DNA from: Cellulomonas fimi
Lineage (GTDB): Bacteria > Actinomycetota > Actinomycetes > Actinomycetales > Cellulomonadaceae
Length of the DNA stretch: 64,000 nucleotides
Assembly: GCF_028583725.1 (NCBI RefSeq)
Contig: NZ_CP110680.1
Location: forward strand, 2,480,001 to 2,544,000
Reading direction: 5' to 3'
Positions 8,124 to 17,291 of this stretch are shown here, piece by piece. Within the stretch, counting starts at the first letter, position 1, and every line of letters starts with the position of its first letter. Both the position numbers and the translations under genes were made by a program. Below the pieces are notes generated by a model. It saw only the letters and a list, made by a program, of their open reading frames with translations. It was not told where the DNA came from and made no database searches.

Positions 8124-9128
8124 ATGGTGCGGATGGCGGACGTGGCGCGCGCGGCCGGCGTCTCGGTCATGACCGTGTCCAACGTCCTCAACGAGCGTCT
8201 CCCCGTCGGCGAGCCCACGCGCGCCCGCGTCATGGCGGCCGTCGAGGCCCTCGGGTACGAGGTCAACCTGACGGCGCGGCACCTGCGGGCCGGACGGACC
8301 GACACCGTCGCGTTCGTCGTCCCGAGCTTCCACGACTACTTCGGCGAGCTCGCCGACCACCTGGCCCCGCTGGTCGAGGCGGAGGGGCGTCACCTCGTCC
8401 TCGAACGGACGAGCGCCAACGCCGAGCAGGAGATGGAGGCGCTGAGCGTCGCACGGCTCCAGATCTACGACGGCGTCGTGCTGTCCGTCGCGGGTCTGGA
8501 CCTGGAGCAGCTGGCGCGCGTGCGCACGTCCAAGCCGATCGTGCTGCTGGGCGAGCGCGACGTCCCCGACCACCTCAACCACGTGCGCCTCGCGAACGAG
8601 TCGGGCGCCCGCCTCGCCACGGCGCACATGATCGAGCGCGGATCCCGCCGCATCGTCGCGCTCGGGTGCTCGTTCGACGGCGCGCACATGATGACCACGG
8701 ACCGCCGCGCCGGGTGGGAGCACGCGTACGACGAGGCCGGCCTCGCGGCCGACCCGGCCTACGTCGTGCCCGTCAGCGACTACACGTCCACCGGGGCGCG
8801 CGACGCGATGCTCGAGTTCGTCGCCACCGGCCTCCCCTTCGACGGGGTCTTCGCCGTCACCGACATCGTCGCCCTCGGGGCGCTGTCCGCCCTGGTGGAC
8901 AGCGGGCTGCGGGTCCCCGACGACGTCCAGCTCGCCGGGTTCGACAACCTCGACATGTCCCGCTTCGTCCCGCCGGGCATCACGTCGGTCGACGCGAACC
9001 ACGAGGGCGTGGCCGAGGCCGCGATCGGGCTGCTGCACCGCCAGATGTCGGGCTGGACCGGTCCCGCCGAGCACGTCGTCGCCCCCGTCCGCCTCGTGGT
9101 CCGCGGATCCACCCGCGGCGGCGCCTAG
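8124..9128 (+). CDS. LacI-family transcriptional regulator of the xylan locus
   Basis: The protein has 334 residues. The N-terminal helix-turn-helix ([20 protein letters not shown], residues 4-23) and hinge are followed by a periplasmic-binding-protein-like ligand domain (about 60-330). The AAGGAGG at 8111-8117 sits 6 nt before the ATG at 8124, which decides the start over the open frame running back to 8037. It stands between the transporter arm and the hydrolase arm. Family knowledge suggests a repressor released by a xylo- or arabino-oligosaccharide; the actual inducer is not shown by sequence. Confidence 0.9.
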   Translation: MVRMADVARAAGVSVMTVSNVLNERLPVGEPTRARVMAAVEALGYEVNLTARHLRAGRTDTVAFVVPSFHDYFGELADHLAPLVEAEGRHLVLERTSANAEQEMEALSVARLQIYDGVVLSVAGLDLEQLARVRTSKPIVLLGERDVPDHLNHVRLANESGARLATAHMIERGSRRIVALGCSFDGAHMMTTDRRAGWEHAYDEAGLAADPAYVVPVSDYTSTGARDAMLEFVATGLPFDGVFAVTDIVALGALSALVDSGLRVPDDVQLAGFDNLDMSRFVPPGITSVDANHEGVAEAAIGLLHRQMSGWTGPAEHVVAPVRLVVRGSTRGGA

Positions 9129-9193
9129 CCACACCCACGCGAGCACCTGTCCGCGCCACTTACGTCGCCACCCGGTCGAAGGAGACCCATCCC

Positions 9194-10738
9194 GTGAGCA
9201 CCCCTGCGCCTGCGCCTGCCCGCACGACAGCGATCATCGACCTCGACCTGCCCGGTGCGACGATCAGCCGGCACGTGTACGGGCACTTCGCGGAGCACCT
9301 CGGCCGGTGCATCTACGGCGGGTTCTGGGTGGGAGAGGACTCCCCCGTCCCGAACGTGCGCGGGATCCGGTCCGACGTCGTGGCGGCGCTGCGCGCCCTG
9401 CAGATCCCGAACCTGCGCTGGCCGGGCGGCTGCTTCGCCGACGACTACCACTGGCGCGACGGGATCGGCCCGCGCGACCAGCGGCCCCGGATGGTCAACT
9501 CGCACTGGGGCGACGTCGTGGAGGACAACGCGTTCGGCACCCACGAGTTCATGGACCTGTGCGAGCTGCTCGGGGCGGACCCGTACGTGTCGGGGAACGT
9601 CGGGTCCGGCAGCGTCGCGGAGATGTCGGACTGGGTCGAGTACCTGACGCGGGCCGACGACTCGCCGATGGCGGCGCTGCGCCGGGCGAACGGGCGCGAC
9701 GAGCCGTGGCGAGTGCCGTTCTGGGGGTTGGGGAACGAGGCGTGGGGGTGCGGCGGGAACCTGCGCGCGGAGCAGTTCGCGTCGCTGGCCCGGCAGTACG
9801 CCACGTACTCGCGCGACCACGGCGGCAACGCGCTGTACCGGATCGCGGCGGGCGCGAACGAGTCGGACCTGCACTGGACCGAGACGCTCATGCGGTCGTT
9901 CGACGACCTGGCCGCCGACCCGGCCGAGCCGGCCCGGCCCTTCCAGGCCGTGTCGCTGCACTACTACACGATGTCGGGCACGTGGGGCGACAAGGGCGAC
10001 GCCACCGGCTTCAGCACGGACGAGTGGTACACGACGATGGCCCGGGCCCGCCGCATGGAGGAGCTGCTCACCCGCCACTCGACCGTGATGGACCGGTACG
10101 ACCCGCACCGCAAGGTGGGCCTGGTCGTCGACGAGTGGGGCACCTGGTGGAACGTGGAGAAGGGCACCAACCCGGGGTTCCTGTACCAGCAGAACACCCT
10201 GCGCGACGCGCTGGTCGCCTCCGTGCACCTCGACGCGTTCCACCGGCACGCCGAGCGGGTCGTGATGGCGAACATCGCGCAGACCGTCAACGTGCTGCAG
10301 GCGATGGTCCTGACGGATCCGGACACGGGCGCGCTGGTGCTCACCCCGACGTACCACGTGTTCGCGATGAACGCCGCGCACCACGACGCGGCCGCGCTCG
10401 CCGTGCACCTGCGCGACGTGGAGACCCGGACCGTCGACGGGACCGAGCTGCCGCTGGTCTCGGCGTCCGCGTCGGTCAAGGGCGACGCCGCGCTCGTCTC
10501 GTTGTCGAACCTCGACGCCGGCACCGACCGCACGGTCGTGCTCGACCTGCGCGGCCGCGACGTCGTCGGGCACGAGGCACGGGTGCTGACCGCGCCCGCC
10601 CTGGACGCGCACAACACCCCGGAGCAGCTCGACGCCGTCGCGCCGGCCGCGCACGAGGGCGTGCGGCCCCACGCGCGCGGGCTCGAGGTCGACCTCCCCG
10701 CCCACTCCTACGTCACCGTCAGCCTCGGGCTCCGTTGA
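9194..10738 (+). CDS. GH51 alpha-L-arabinofuranosidase
   Basis: The protein has 514 residues, a normal length for GH51. The acid/base Glu is in GNEAWG (Glu182) and the nucleophile in VDEWG (Glu314). The family landmarks [17 protein letters not shown] and the C-terminal beta-sandwich are present. It should remove arabinofuranosyl side chains from arabinoxylan oligosaccharides. There is no signal peptide. GTG start with GAAGGAG about 9 nt upstream. Its stop codon overlaps the ATG of the GH43 gene by one base, so the two are translationally coupled. Confidence 0.93.
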   Translation: MSTPAPAPARTTAIIDLDLPGATISRHVYGHFAEHLGRCIYGGFWVGEDSPVPNVRGIRSDVVAALRALQIPNLRWPGGCFADDYHWRDGIGPRDQRPRMVNSHWGDVVEDNAFGTHEFMDLCELLGADPYVSGNVGSGSVAEMSDWVEYLTRADDSPMAALRRANGRDEPWRVPFWGLGNEAWGCGGNLRAEQFASLARQYATYSRDHGGNALYRIAAGANESDLHWTETLMRSFDDLAADPAEPARPFQAVSLHYYTMSGTWGDKGDATGFSTDEWYTTMARARRMEELLTRHSTVMDRYDPHRKVGLVVDEWGTWWNVEKGTNPGFLYQQNTLRDALVASVHLDAFHRHAERVVMANIAQTVNVLQAMVLTDPDTGALVLTPTYHVFAMNAAHHDAAALAVHLRDVETRTVDGTELPLVSASASVKGDAALVSLSNLDAGTDRTVVLDLRGRDVVGHEARVLTAPALDAHNTPEQLDAVAPAAHEGVRPHARGLEVDLPAHSYVTVSLGLR

Positions 10739-12399
10739 TGGGACCGGGCGACCGGGCGCTCGCCGTCGCACGCCCGGTCATCTTCGCGGACGTCCCCGAC
10801 CCGGACGTCGTCCACGACGGCCGGCACTACTACATGGTCAGCACGACCATGTACTTCGCGCCGAGCGTGCCGATCATGCGCTCGAGCGACCTGGTGCACT
10901 GGACGGTCGCCGGCTACACCGGCCCGATCCTCGACGACACCGACGCGCTCGCCCTCCGACACGGGGAGAACGCCTACGGGCAGGGCACCTGGGCCGCGAG
11001 CATCCGCTACCACGAGGGCACGTACTACGTCTCGGTCGGCAGCCTGACCACGCAGCAGACGTACGTCTACGCGACGCCGAGCATCGAGGACGGGCCGTGG
11101 ACGAGGTCGGTCCTCGACGGCTACGCCCACGACCAGTCGCTCCTGTTCGACGACGGCGACGCCTACCTCGTCTACGGGGCCGGGGTGATCGACCTGCGCC
11201 GCCTCGCCCGGGACGACGCCCAGGCCTTCGTCTGGGACGGCCCGGCGACGCGGCTCGTCGACCACGCGAGCGTCGACCAGACGGGCGGGCTGGCCGCCGA
11301 GGGCGCGCACGCCTACCGGATCGGCGACCACTACTACGTCTTCATGATCCAGTGGCCGACCGGCGGGATCCGCCAGGAGGTCGTGTGGCGGTCGACGTCG
11401 CTGACGCCGCAGTCCGAGGGCGGGACCTGGGAGGGCAGGGTCGTGCTCCGCCAGGCGGTCCCGGTCGCGGGGCGCCCGGGGGGCGGCGTCGCCCAGGGCG
11501 GCGTCGTCCAGGCGGCCGACGGGCAGTGGTACGCGATGCTCTTCCAGGACGAGGGGCCGCTCGGTCGCTCACCGCAGCTGGCGCGCGTGACCTGGGACGA
11601 GGACGGGTGGCCGGTCTACGCTCTCGACGCCACGGTCTCCGCGGGCGCGCGCGCAGGCGGCCTACGAGGCGAAGGAGGAGCGTCGTCGGCGGGAGCGACG
11701 GACCTCCTCGTCTCGGACGACTTCGACAACCTGCCCACGGCCGCCGGCTACTGGAACACCGCCGATGCCGGCGGCCTGACGACGTCGGACGAGAACGCCT
11801 GGAACGGGTCGAACCTCGGGCTGACGTGGCAGTGGAACCACAACCCCGACAACCGCTTCTGGTCGCTCACCGACCGCCCCGGCCGCCTGCGGCTGACCAC
11901 GGGCAGCATCGCGACGGGCATCCTCGACGCCCGCAACACGCTCACCCAGCGCACGTGCGGGCCTGCGAGCGCCGCGGCGATCTCGCTGGACGTCGCCGCG
12001 ATGAAGGACGGCGACGTCGCCGGCCTGTCCGCGTACCAGCAGAAGTACGGGTACGTGGCGGTCGAGGTGGCCGGCGGCGCCCGCCGGCTCGTGATGCGCC
12101 GTGCCGATCGGCGGGGTGACGTCACCTTCACCAGCGCTCCTGTGCCGTTGACGGCCACGACGGTCCTGCTCCGGGTGGACGTGGACTTCTGCGACGCCGT
12201 CGACCGCGCCTCGTTCGCGTACTCGCTCGACGGTGCCGCGTGGACGCCGATCGGTGACGACCTGGCGATGGAGTACAGCCTCGACCACTTCACCGGGTAC
12301 CGGTTCGCGATCTTCTGCTACGCCACGGCCGAGACCGGCGGGCACGTGGACGTCGACTGGTTCCGGGTCGGCGACGACATCGAGGGGACGACGTCATGA
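10738..12399 (+). CDS. GH43 beta-xylosidase / arabinofuranosidase with C-terminal beta-sandwich
   Basis: The protein has 553 residues. The N-terminal five-bladed propeller has the three GH43 acids: base Asp21 (PDPDVV), pKa-modulating Asp132 (HDQS) and acid Glu188 (AAEGAHAY). A linker at about 300-320 leads to a concanavalin-like beta-sandwich (about 320-550; DDFDNL...WQWNHNPDNRFWSL), typical of the xylosidase/xylanase-like GH43 branch. No signal peptide is seen. It overlaps the preceding gene by 1 nt and the next by 4 nt (ATGA), so all three hydrolases are co-translated. It probably cleaves xylosyl or arabinosyl linkages in imported oligosaccharides. Confidence 0.9.
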   Translation: MGPGDRALAVARPVIFADVPDPDVVHDGRHYYMVSTTMYFAPSVPIMRSSDLVHWTVAGYTGPILDDTDALALRHGENAYGQGTWAASIRYHEGTYYVSVGSLTTQQTYVYATPSIEDGPWTRSVLDGYAHDQSLLFDDGDAYLVYGAGVIDLRRLARDDAQAFVWDGPATRLVDHASVDQTGGLAAEGAHAYRIGDHYYVFMIQWPTGGIRQEVVWRSTSLTPQSEGGTWEGRVVLRQAVPVAGRPGGGVAQGGVVQAADGQWYAMLFQDEGPLGRSPQLARVTWDEDGWPVYALDATVSAGARAGGLRGEGGASSAGATDLLVSDDFDNLPTAAGYWNTADAGGLTTSDENAWNGSNLGLTWQWNHNPDNRFWSLTDRPGRLRLTTGSIATGILDARNTLTQRTCGPASAAAISLDVAAMKDGDVAGLSAYQQKYGYVAVEVAGGARRLVMRRADRRGDVTFTSAPVPLTATTVLLRVDVDFCDAVDRASFAYSLDGAAWTPIGDDLAMEYSLDHFTGYRFAIFCYATAETGGHVDVDWFRVGDDIEGTTS

Positions 12400-15074
12400 C
12401 GGGACGACTGGTGCCGGAGCTCGAGGCGCGTCGGCACCTCATCGAGGGCTACGCGGAGCTGCCGCAGGTCCCCGAGGCGGTCGTCGCGCGCTGGAAGGCA
12501 CCGTTCGGGCCGCCCGAGGACTGGGACCTGACCGTGGTCGACCAGGTGCTTCCCGGCCCGCACGGCCCGGTGCCCGTGCGCGTCTACACGCCGATGGGCA
12601 CGCCGCCCGAGGGCGTCCGACCGTGCCTCGTCTGGATGCACGGCGGCGCGTTCTCGTGGGGCGACCTCGACATGGCGGAGGCGCACGAGGTCGCCCGCGG
12701 GATCGCCGGCCGCGCGGACGCCGTCGTCGTGTCGGTCGACTACCGCCTGTGCCCGGTGATGCCCGAGCTCGGTGGCAGCGTCGGCGACCGCGTCGACGAG
12801 CGCGGTGCGCCGGTCCGGTTCCCCGTCCCGCAGGACGACTGCCTCGCCGTGCTCGATGCCGTGCGCGCGGACCCGGCACGCTTCGGCGTCGACGCGGCCC
12901 GGATCGCCGTCGGCGGGGCGAGCGCGGGGGCCTTCCTCGCGGCGGCCGCGACCCTGCGCACCGTCGCGGAGGGCCGTGCGCCCTGGCAGACGCTGCTGGT
13001 GTACCCGATGCTGCACCCCCGGGTACCGGCCCTCGGGCCCGAGCTCGCCGCGGCGGTCCAGGCCGCACCGCGCGCGCTCCAGTTCCCGGCGTGGATGGTC
13101 GAGGCCACGAACCGCACGGCGCTCGGCCGCGAGCCCGAGCCGTCCGACGACGACGTCTTCCCCGGACTCGCGGCCCGTCTCGAGGGCTTCCCGCCCACCT
13201 ATGTGGAGAACGGGGAGCTCGACGCGTTCCGGGCGAGCGGCGAGCTCTTCAGCACACGCCTGCGCGCAGCGGGCGTCGACGTCGTCGAGGTGACGCGGGC
13301 GGGCGTGCCGCACGGCCACCTCGACTGGGTGGGGTTCGGGCCCGCACGGGACACCCTGGACGCTCTCGCTGAGCGGATGCGTGCACCACGTCGACCAGAG
13401 GAGATCTCCATGCCGCACGACGCGCGTGCGCTCGACGCGCTACGAGTGGACGGCGTGCCCGCGTCGGACGCGCCGCTGCACCACGTGTGGAACCGGTGCG
13501 TGGGCGCGGGCCGGGCCAACGAGGCGCTGCGCGCCGACTGGCAGGCCCACTTCCGCGAGGCCGTGGACGTGCTGGGGGTCCGCTCCGTGCGGTTCCACGG
13601 GCTGTTCCACGACGACATGTTCGTGTACCGCGCCACCTACGGCGGCGGCTTCGCCCCGCCGGAGGTGCTGCCCGAGCCGCAGATCACCTTTAGCTACGTC
13701 GACATGGTGTTCGACGCGATCCTCGACGCGGGCGCGCGCCCGTTCGTCGAGCTCGGGTTCATGCCCCGGGAGCTCGCCACGCAGACCGAGACGCTGTTCT
13801 GGTGGAAGGCGCACTGCAGCCCGCCCACCGACATGGCGGAGTGGGTCCGCCTCGTGAGCGAGACCGTGCGGCACTGGATCGAGCGGTACGGCCTCGACGA
13901 GGTCCGCGAGTGGCGGTTCGAGGTGTGGAACGAGCCCAACCTCGTCCCCCACTTCTGGACCGGCACCCGCACCGAGTACTTCGAGCTGTACGAGGCCACC
14001 GCGCGCGCCCTGAAGGCGATCGACCCGCAGCTCCGGGTCGGAGGCCCGTCGACGTCCGTGTTCGTGCCCGACACCCGCTACGCCGGCGAGACCTACGACC
14101 GCGCGGCCGAGTTCGCCACCGGCCAGGCACCGGACCCCGACGCGCTCGACTGGCAACCGGTCTGGGTCCGCGAGCTCGTCGACTGGTGCGCGGAGCGGGA
14201 CCTCCCGCTCGACTTCCTCTCGACCCACCTCTACCCGACGGACTACGCCGCCGACGGGACCGGCAGCGGCTTCACGGCCATCCACCGCCACGTGGACGCC
14301 ACCGAGCAGGACCTGCGCCTCATGCGGGAGCTCATCGCCGCGAGCCCGTACCCCGACGCCGAGCTGCACATCACCGAGTGGTCCAGCTCGCCGTCGAGCC
14401 GGGACCGCACGCACGACACCCTCTTCGCCGCCACGTACATCACGCGCGCGTTCCTCAAGGGGGCCGCGCTCGCGGACTCGATCTCCTACTGGACGTTCAC
14501 CGACATCTTCGAGGAGGGCGGCGCCGGCCTCGGCCCCTTCCACGGCGGCTTCGGGTTCGTCACCGAGCAGGGCATCCACAAGCCCACGTTCCACGCCGTC
14601 GCGATGCTGAACCGCCTCGGCGACCGCGTCGTGCACCAGGACGAGCAGGGCGTCATCACGCGCTCCTCCGCCGACGGCCGCGTGTCTGCCGTGTTCCTCA
14701 ACTACCCCGCCGCGATGGGCACCCGCGGCGTCGAGCAGCACGACTCCTACGCCGCGACGCGCGCGTACCGGGAGATCGGGACGTCCCGACGGGTCCGGCA
14801 CACCGTCACGGGCATCGCGCCGGGGACCGTCTTCCAGGTCGAGGTGATCGACTGGGAGCACGGCAACGCCGCCGAGGCGTGGCACCAGATGGGCGAGCCG
14901 CTCAACCTCACGCGCGCCCAGACCGCCGAGCTCAAGGCCGTCGCGGACGACCTGCACCGGTGGACGATCACCGTCCCGGAGTCGGGCGTCCTCGAGCTCG
15001 ACCTCGACCTGCCGGCCTGGGCCGTCGCCTCCGTCACCCCGGTCATCGCCTCGGCGGCGGCCGGAGCACCCTGA
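12396..15074 (+). CDS. Fused alpha/beta-hydrolase esterase and GH39 beta-xylosidase
   Basis: This is a single open frame of 892 residues. Residues 1-335 are an HSL-type alpha/beta hydrolase with oxyanion HGG (His82-Gly-Gly), nucleophile elbow GASAG (Ser176), Asp276 and His306, probably a deacetylase acting on acetylated xylo-oligosaccharides. Residues 339-892 are a full GH39 beta-xylosidase with acid/base Glu513 (WNEPN), nucleophile Glu661 (ITEWSS) and a C-terminal beta-domain. There is no stop codon between the halves. A strong Shine-Dalgarno AGAGGAG (13397-13403) lies 6 nt before an in-frame ATG at 13410, residue 339, exactly where a free-standing GH39 would start. So either a fusion, a separate GH39, or both may be made. 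The gene overlaps GH43 by 4 nt. Confidence 0.88.
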   Translation: MTGRLVPELEARRHLIEGYAELPQVPEAVVARWKAPFGPPEDWDLTVVDQVLPGPHGPVPVRVYTPMGTPPEGVRPCLVWMHGGAFSWGDLDMAEAHEVARGIAGRADAVVVSVDYRLCPVMPELGGSVGDRVDERGAPVRFPVPQDDCLAVLDAVRADPARFGVDAARIAVGGASAGAFLAAAATLRTVAEGRAPWQTLLVYPMLHPRVPALGPELAAAVQAAPRALQFPAWMVEATNRTALGREPEPSDDDVFPGLAARLEGFPPTYVENGELDAFRASGELFSTRLRAAGVDVVEVTRAGVPHGHLDWVGFGPARDTLDALAERMRAPRRPEEISMPHDARALDALRVDGVPASDAPLHHVWNRCVGAGRANEALRADWQAHFREAVDVLGVRSVRFHGLFHDDMFVYRATYGGGFAPPEVLPEPQITFSYVDMVFDAILDAGARPFVELGFMPRELATQTETLFWWKAHCSPPTDMAEWVRLVSETVRHWIERYGLDEVREWRFEVWNEPNLVPHFWTGTRTEYFELYEATARALKAIDPQLRVGGPSTSVFVPDTRYAGETYDRAAEFATGQAPDPDALDWQPVWVRELVDWCAERDLPLDFLSTHLYPTDYAADGTGSGFTAIHRHVDATEQDLRLMRELIAASPYPDAELHITEWSSSPSSRDRTHDTLFAATYITRAFLKGAALADSISYWTFTDIFEEGGAGLGPFHGGFGFVTEQGIHKPTFHAVAMLNRLGDRVVHQDEQGVITRSSADGRVSAVFLNYPAAMGTRGVEQHDSYAATRAYREIGTSRRVRHTVTGIAPGTVFQVEVIDWEHGNAAEAWHQMGEPLNLTRAQTAELKAVADDLHRWTITVPESGVLELDLDLPAWAVASVTPVIASAAAGAP
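13397..13412 (+). promoter_or_regulatory. Internal ribosome-binding site and ATG inside the fusion gene
   Basis: AGAGGAG at 13397-13403, six bases, then ATG at 13410-13412, in the same frame as the upstream esterase. It is positioned to initiate the GH39 half independently. Confidence 0.6.
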
Positions 15075-15159
15075 CCTCGCGAGCCATCCCGTCATCCCGT
15101 CGTGCGAGCCAGTTCTCCCCGACCGGTGGGGTCCGGTCGCCCGCTTCGACGCCCGAACC

Positions 15160-16410
15160 TCAGGGGCCCTTGAAGCCGTACAGTGCGCCCGGGTTGAGGA
15201 ACTGCCGCCGCCACAGGAAGTCGCGCTCTGCGGCGGTCAGCTCGGCAAGGTCGGCGGCGTCGTGCCAGTCCTCCTCGATGGTCGTCACGAGGTGGCCGAC
15301 GATGTCCTCGGCTCGCGGCCGGTCGAGGTGGTACTGGTGCGCCACAGACACCAGGCGCGCGACGTTCGCCTCGCGATCCCCGGCGGCGGAGTACGCGAGC
15401 GCGACGTGCGCCGTCTCGCCGGAACGCGACGAGGGGCTCAGGTCATAGGCGGGCGTCAGGCTCAGGTGCTCGCCGTCCCAGAACGCGGCGTGGTTGCGCG
15501 CGTGGTCGTCGGTGTTCGAGATCAGCATGTTGAACGCGATGCGTTCGAACAGCATGGGGCCGATGGCGTCGCCGGTGCCGCCGCGAGCCAGAGCCTCGCG
15601 GATGTCGCCGTACGTGACGTAGCGCGCCTCGGCCTCGCGCAGCCCCGTGAAGGTCAGCGCGGTGACGACCATCCGGCGCGCGCCGGTGCCGGTGCGGTCG
15701 AACCGATCGGCGGCCAGCGCGTAGCGCCCAGAGACGCGGATGACGCGGGCGGCGGGCACGTCGATGCCTGCGCGTCGGGCGAGCTCGACAGCGGCACCCT
15801 CCGCCTTGACGACGGGGAACGGGTCGTCGGAGACGGCGAGCTTGACGATCGACTCGCGACCCTCGTAGCGCAGGTACGCCTTCGGGCGCGCGCCGCCGAT
15901 GCCGGTGCCGGAGTCGAGCGCGGCACGCAGGTCCGGGCTCAGATCCCGGCCCGCTTCGAGCGCGGTCGCGGCGTCGTAGACCTTCGCGAGGTCGGCGTGC
16001 GAGTCGCCACGCGGCACGTACTGCTCGGCGGATCGCTGGAAGTCCAGCGCGCCCACACGGTTCGAGGCGGACTCCAGCAGGTAGGTCATCTCGTCGAGGT
16101 CGTCGGTGTCGACGTTGCGGCCGCGACGGTGCATGAGCCGGTCCATGAGCACGCGACGTCCCCACGCGTCTGGCGCCGCGTCACGGATGCTCGGCGCGAC
16201 GACCCACCCGTCGGGCGGCGCGGTGTATCCGTCGGTGAACGGCAGCCCGTACAGGGCGACGGCGCCCGGCGAGGCGAGGTAGCGGCGGCCGTAGGCGAAC
16301 GACAGGCGCCCGTCGGGGCCGCGCCGTAGCAAGCCGACCGCGACGGGCTCGGTCTGCCCTGGCAGCCACGCCCAGACGTAGGCGAGGTCAGAAGTCGAGC
16401 TCACGGTCAT
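15160..16410 (-). CDS. hipA: HipA-family serine/threonine kinase toxin
   Basis: The protein has 416 residues, a normal HipA length. The N-terminal HipA_N region (YVWAWLPGQTEPVAVGLL...FTDGYTAPP) is followed by the kinase-like fold. Family landmarks include GIGGARPKAYL (ATP loop, about 170-180), ADRFDRTG (about 235) and the catalytic/metal region NMLISNTDDHARNHAAFWD with AYDLSPS (about 285-320). HipA proteins phosphorylate targets such as glutamyl-tRNA synthetase and cause growth arrest. Its ATG overlaps the 3' end of the antitoxin gene by 23 nt. The module lies between two GH39 3' ends. Confidence 0.88.
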   Translation of the reverse strand: MTVSSTSDLAYVWAWLPGQTEPVAVGLLRRGPDGRLSFAYGRRYLASPGAVALYGLPFTDGYTAPPDGWVVAPSIRDAAPDAWGRRVLMDRLMHRRGRNVDTDDLDEMTYLLESASNRVGALDFQRSAEQYVPRGDSHADLAKVYDAATALEAGRDLSPDLRAALDSGTGIGGARPKAYLRYEGRESIVKLAVSDDPFPVVKAEGAAVELARRAGIDVPAARVIRVSGRYALAADRFDRTGTGARRMVVTALTFTGLREAEARYVTYGDIREALARGGTGDAIGPMLFERIAFNMLISNTDDHARNHAAFWDGEHLSLTPAYDLSPSSRSGETAHVALAYSAAGDREANVARLVSVAHQYHLDRPRAEDIVGHLVTTIEEDWHDAADLAELTAAERDFLWRRQFLNPGALYGFKGP

Positions 16411-16741
16411 TCTCCGGGGCGACGGGGCGTACGGGGTCGACGCGACGCGGCAGCAGTGAGCGGATCGCCGCGGCGTGCGCGGCGGTGCGGCGGGCCTCCT
16501 CGGTGTCGTTGATGCCGAACATCGGGATGTCGAGGATCGAGGCTGCGTGGAGCACGATGCCGACCGAGACAGCGGGTGAGCCCTTCTCGATGGCGGCGAC
16601 CGTGTTGACCGACGTTCCGATGCGCGACGCGAGGTCTACCTGGCGCCAGGAACGCTCGATCCGGGCCTCGCGGACCAGGTCGCCGAGCACGTCCAGCCAC
16701 GCCTCGGTGCGCCGATCCACGCCCACTCGTTTGCGACCCAT
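16388..16741 (-). CDS. hipB: HipB-family helix-turn-helix antitoxin
   Basis: The protein has 117 residues. A Cro/C1-type helix-turn-helix is visible (WRQVDLASRIGTSVNTVAAIEKG, about 32-54); the C-terminus is longer than classical HipB. It should bind and neutralise HipA and repress the operon. I chose the ATG at 16741, preceded by GGGGATGGA; a GTG at 16768 is possible but would start only 3 nt after the putative -10 box TAGTGT (16772-16777). Inverted CCCCAATA(C/G)T sites flank that promoter. Confidence 0.83.
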   Translation of the reverse strand: MGRKRVGVDRRTEAWLDVLGDLVREARIERSWRQVDLASRIGTSVNTVAAIEKGSPAVSVGIVLHAASILDIPMFGINDTEEARRTAAHAAAIRSLLPRRVDPVRPVAPENDRELDF

Positions 16742-16748
16742 CGTCCAT

Positions 16749-16794
16749 CCCCAATAGTCGGCGGTCACCGCACACTACACCCATAGTATTGGGG
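16749..16794. promoter_or_regulatory. hipBA promoter with inverted CCCCAATA(C/G)T operators
   Basis: CCCCAATAGT at 16749-16758 and its inverted counterpart AGTATTGGGG at 16785-16794 (9 of 10 matching) flank a minus-strand TAGTGT -10 box at 16772-16777. The layout fits HipB autorepression by looping or cooperative binding. Confidence 0.6.
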
Positions 16795-16865
16795 GCGACA
16801 CCGGCCTGGTTCTCCGCAGGGGCACTGCGCTCTTCGGCGCACAGCTCGCTGCGAACGGACCGCGC

Positions 16866-17077
16866 CACTCCGACGCCGCGACGCGCGCGAGCCGCTCAAC
16901 CTCACGCGCGCCCAGACCGCCGAGCTCAAGACCGTCGCGGACGACCTGCGCCGGTGGACGGTCACGGTGCCGGAGTCGGGCGTCCTCGAGATCGACCTCG
17001 ACCTGCCGGCCTGGGCCGTCGCCTCTGTCGCGCCGGTCACCCCCGCGACGGTCGCCCGCGCTGCTGCGGGACGGTGA
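16866..17077 (+). pseudogene. Degenerate second copy of a GH39 3' end
   Basis: Positions 16887-17039 align without gaps to 14893-15045 of the GH39 gene, with roughly nine differences in the first 145 bases by eye, then diverge and end in TGA (17075-17077). Just before it, 16866-16889 resembles bases 14745-14765 of the same gene, so about 130 bp are missing between, and the junction shifts the frame. It has no start codon and no upstream catalytic part, so it is a remnant. The substitutions change residues (Ala-Thr, His-Arg, Ile-Val), suggesting a diverged paralogue rather than a recent duplication. Confidence 0.8.
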
Positions 17078-17152
17078 CGGCCAGACGGCGGCGCTCGTCG
17101 AGACGCTCGTCGGCGCCGGGCGGAGCGCGAGCGGCCCGTGCTGCTCGCACAC

Positions 17153-17192
17153 ACACGAAGGGCCCCGATCCGTGGATCGAGGCCCTTCGTGT
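17153..17192. terminator. Strong hairpin downstream of tRNA-Leu
   Basis: ACACGAAGGGCC (17153-17164) pairs with GGCCCTTCGTGT (17181-17192); the inner bases also pair. It lies 17 bp beyond the tRNA 3' end on the minus strand and is the likely terminator. No U tract follows. Confidence 0.7.
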
Positions 17193-17208
17193 TCGCTGTC
17201 TCAACGAG

Positions 17209-17291
17209 TGTCCGGAGGGGGACTTGAACCCCCACGCCCTTTCGGGCACTAGCACCTCAAGCTAGCGCGTCTGCCATTCCGCCACCCGGAC
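17209..17291 (-). tRNA. tRNA-Leu (anticodon GAG)
   Basis: Read on the minus strand it begins GTCCGGGTGGCGGAATGG and shows a D-arm, the anticodon stem GCTAG/CTAGC with loop TTGAGGT (anticodon GAG, reading CUC/CUU), a long variable arm (GCCCGAAAGGGC region) characteristic of class II tRNA-Leu, the T-arm GGGGGTTCAAGTCCCCC and a 7-bp acceptor stem. CCA is not encoded. A minus-strand TATCTT box at 17338-17343 is a plausible -10. Confidence 0.95.

Noticed and set aside
16766..16768. GTG start for hipB
   Set aside because: It lies only 3 nt from the putative -10 box; the ATG at 16741 has a better-placed ribosome-binding site. It is not fully excluded.
15075..16886. hipBA region as a transposon or integron cassette
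   Set aside because: There is no transposase, integrase, terminal inverted repeat or short target duplication; the flanking homology is GH39 coding sequence.
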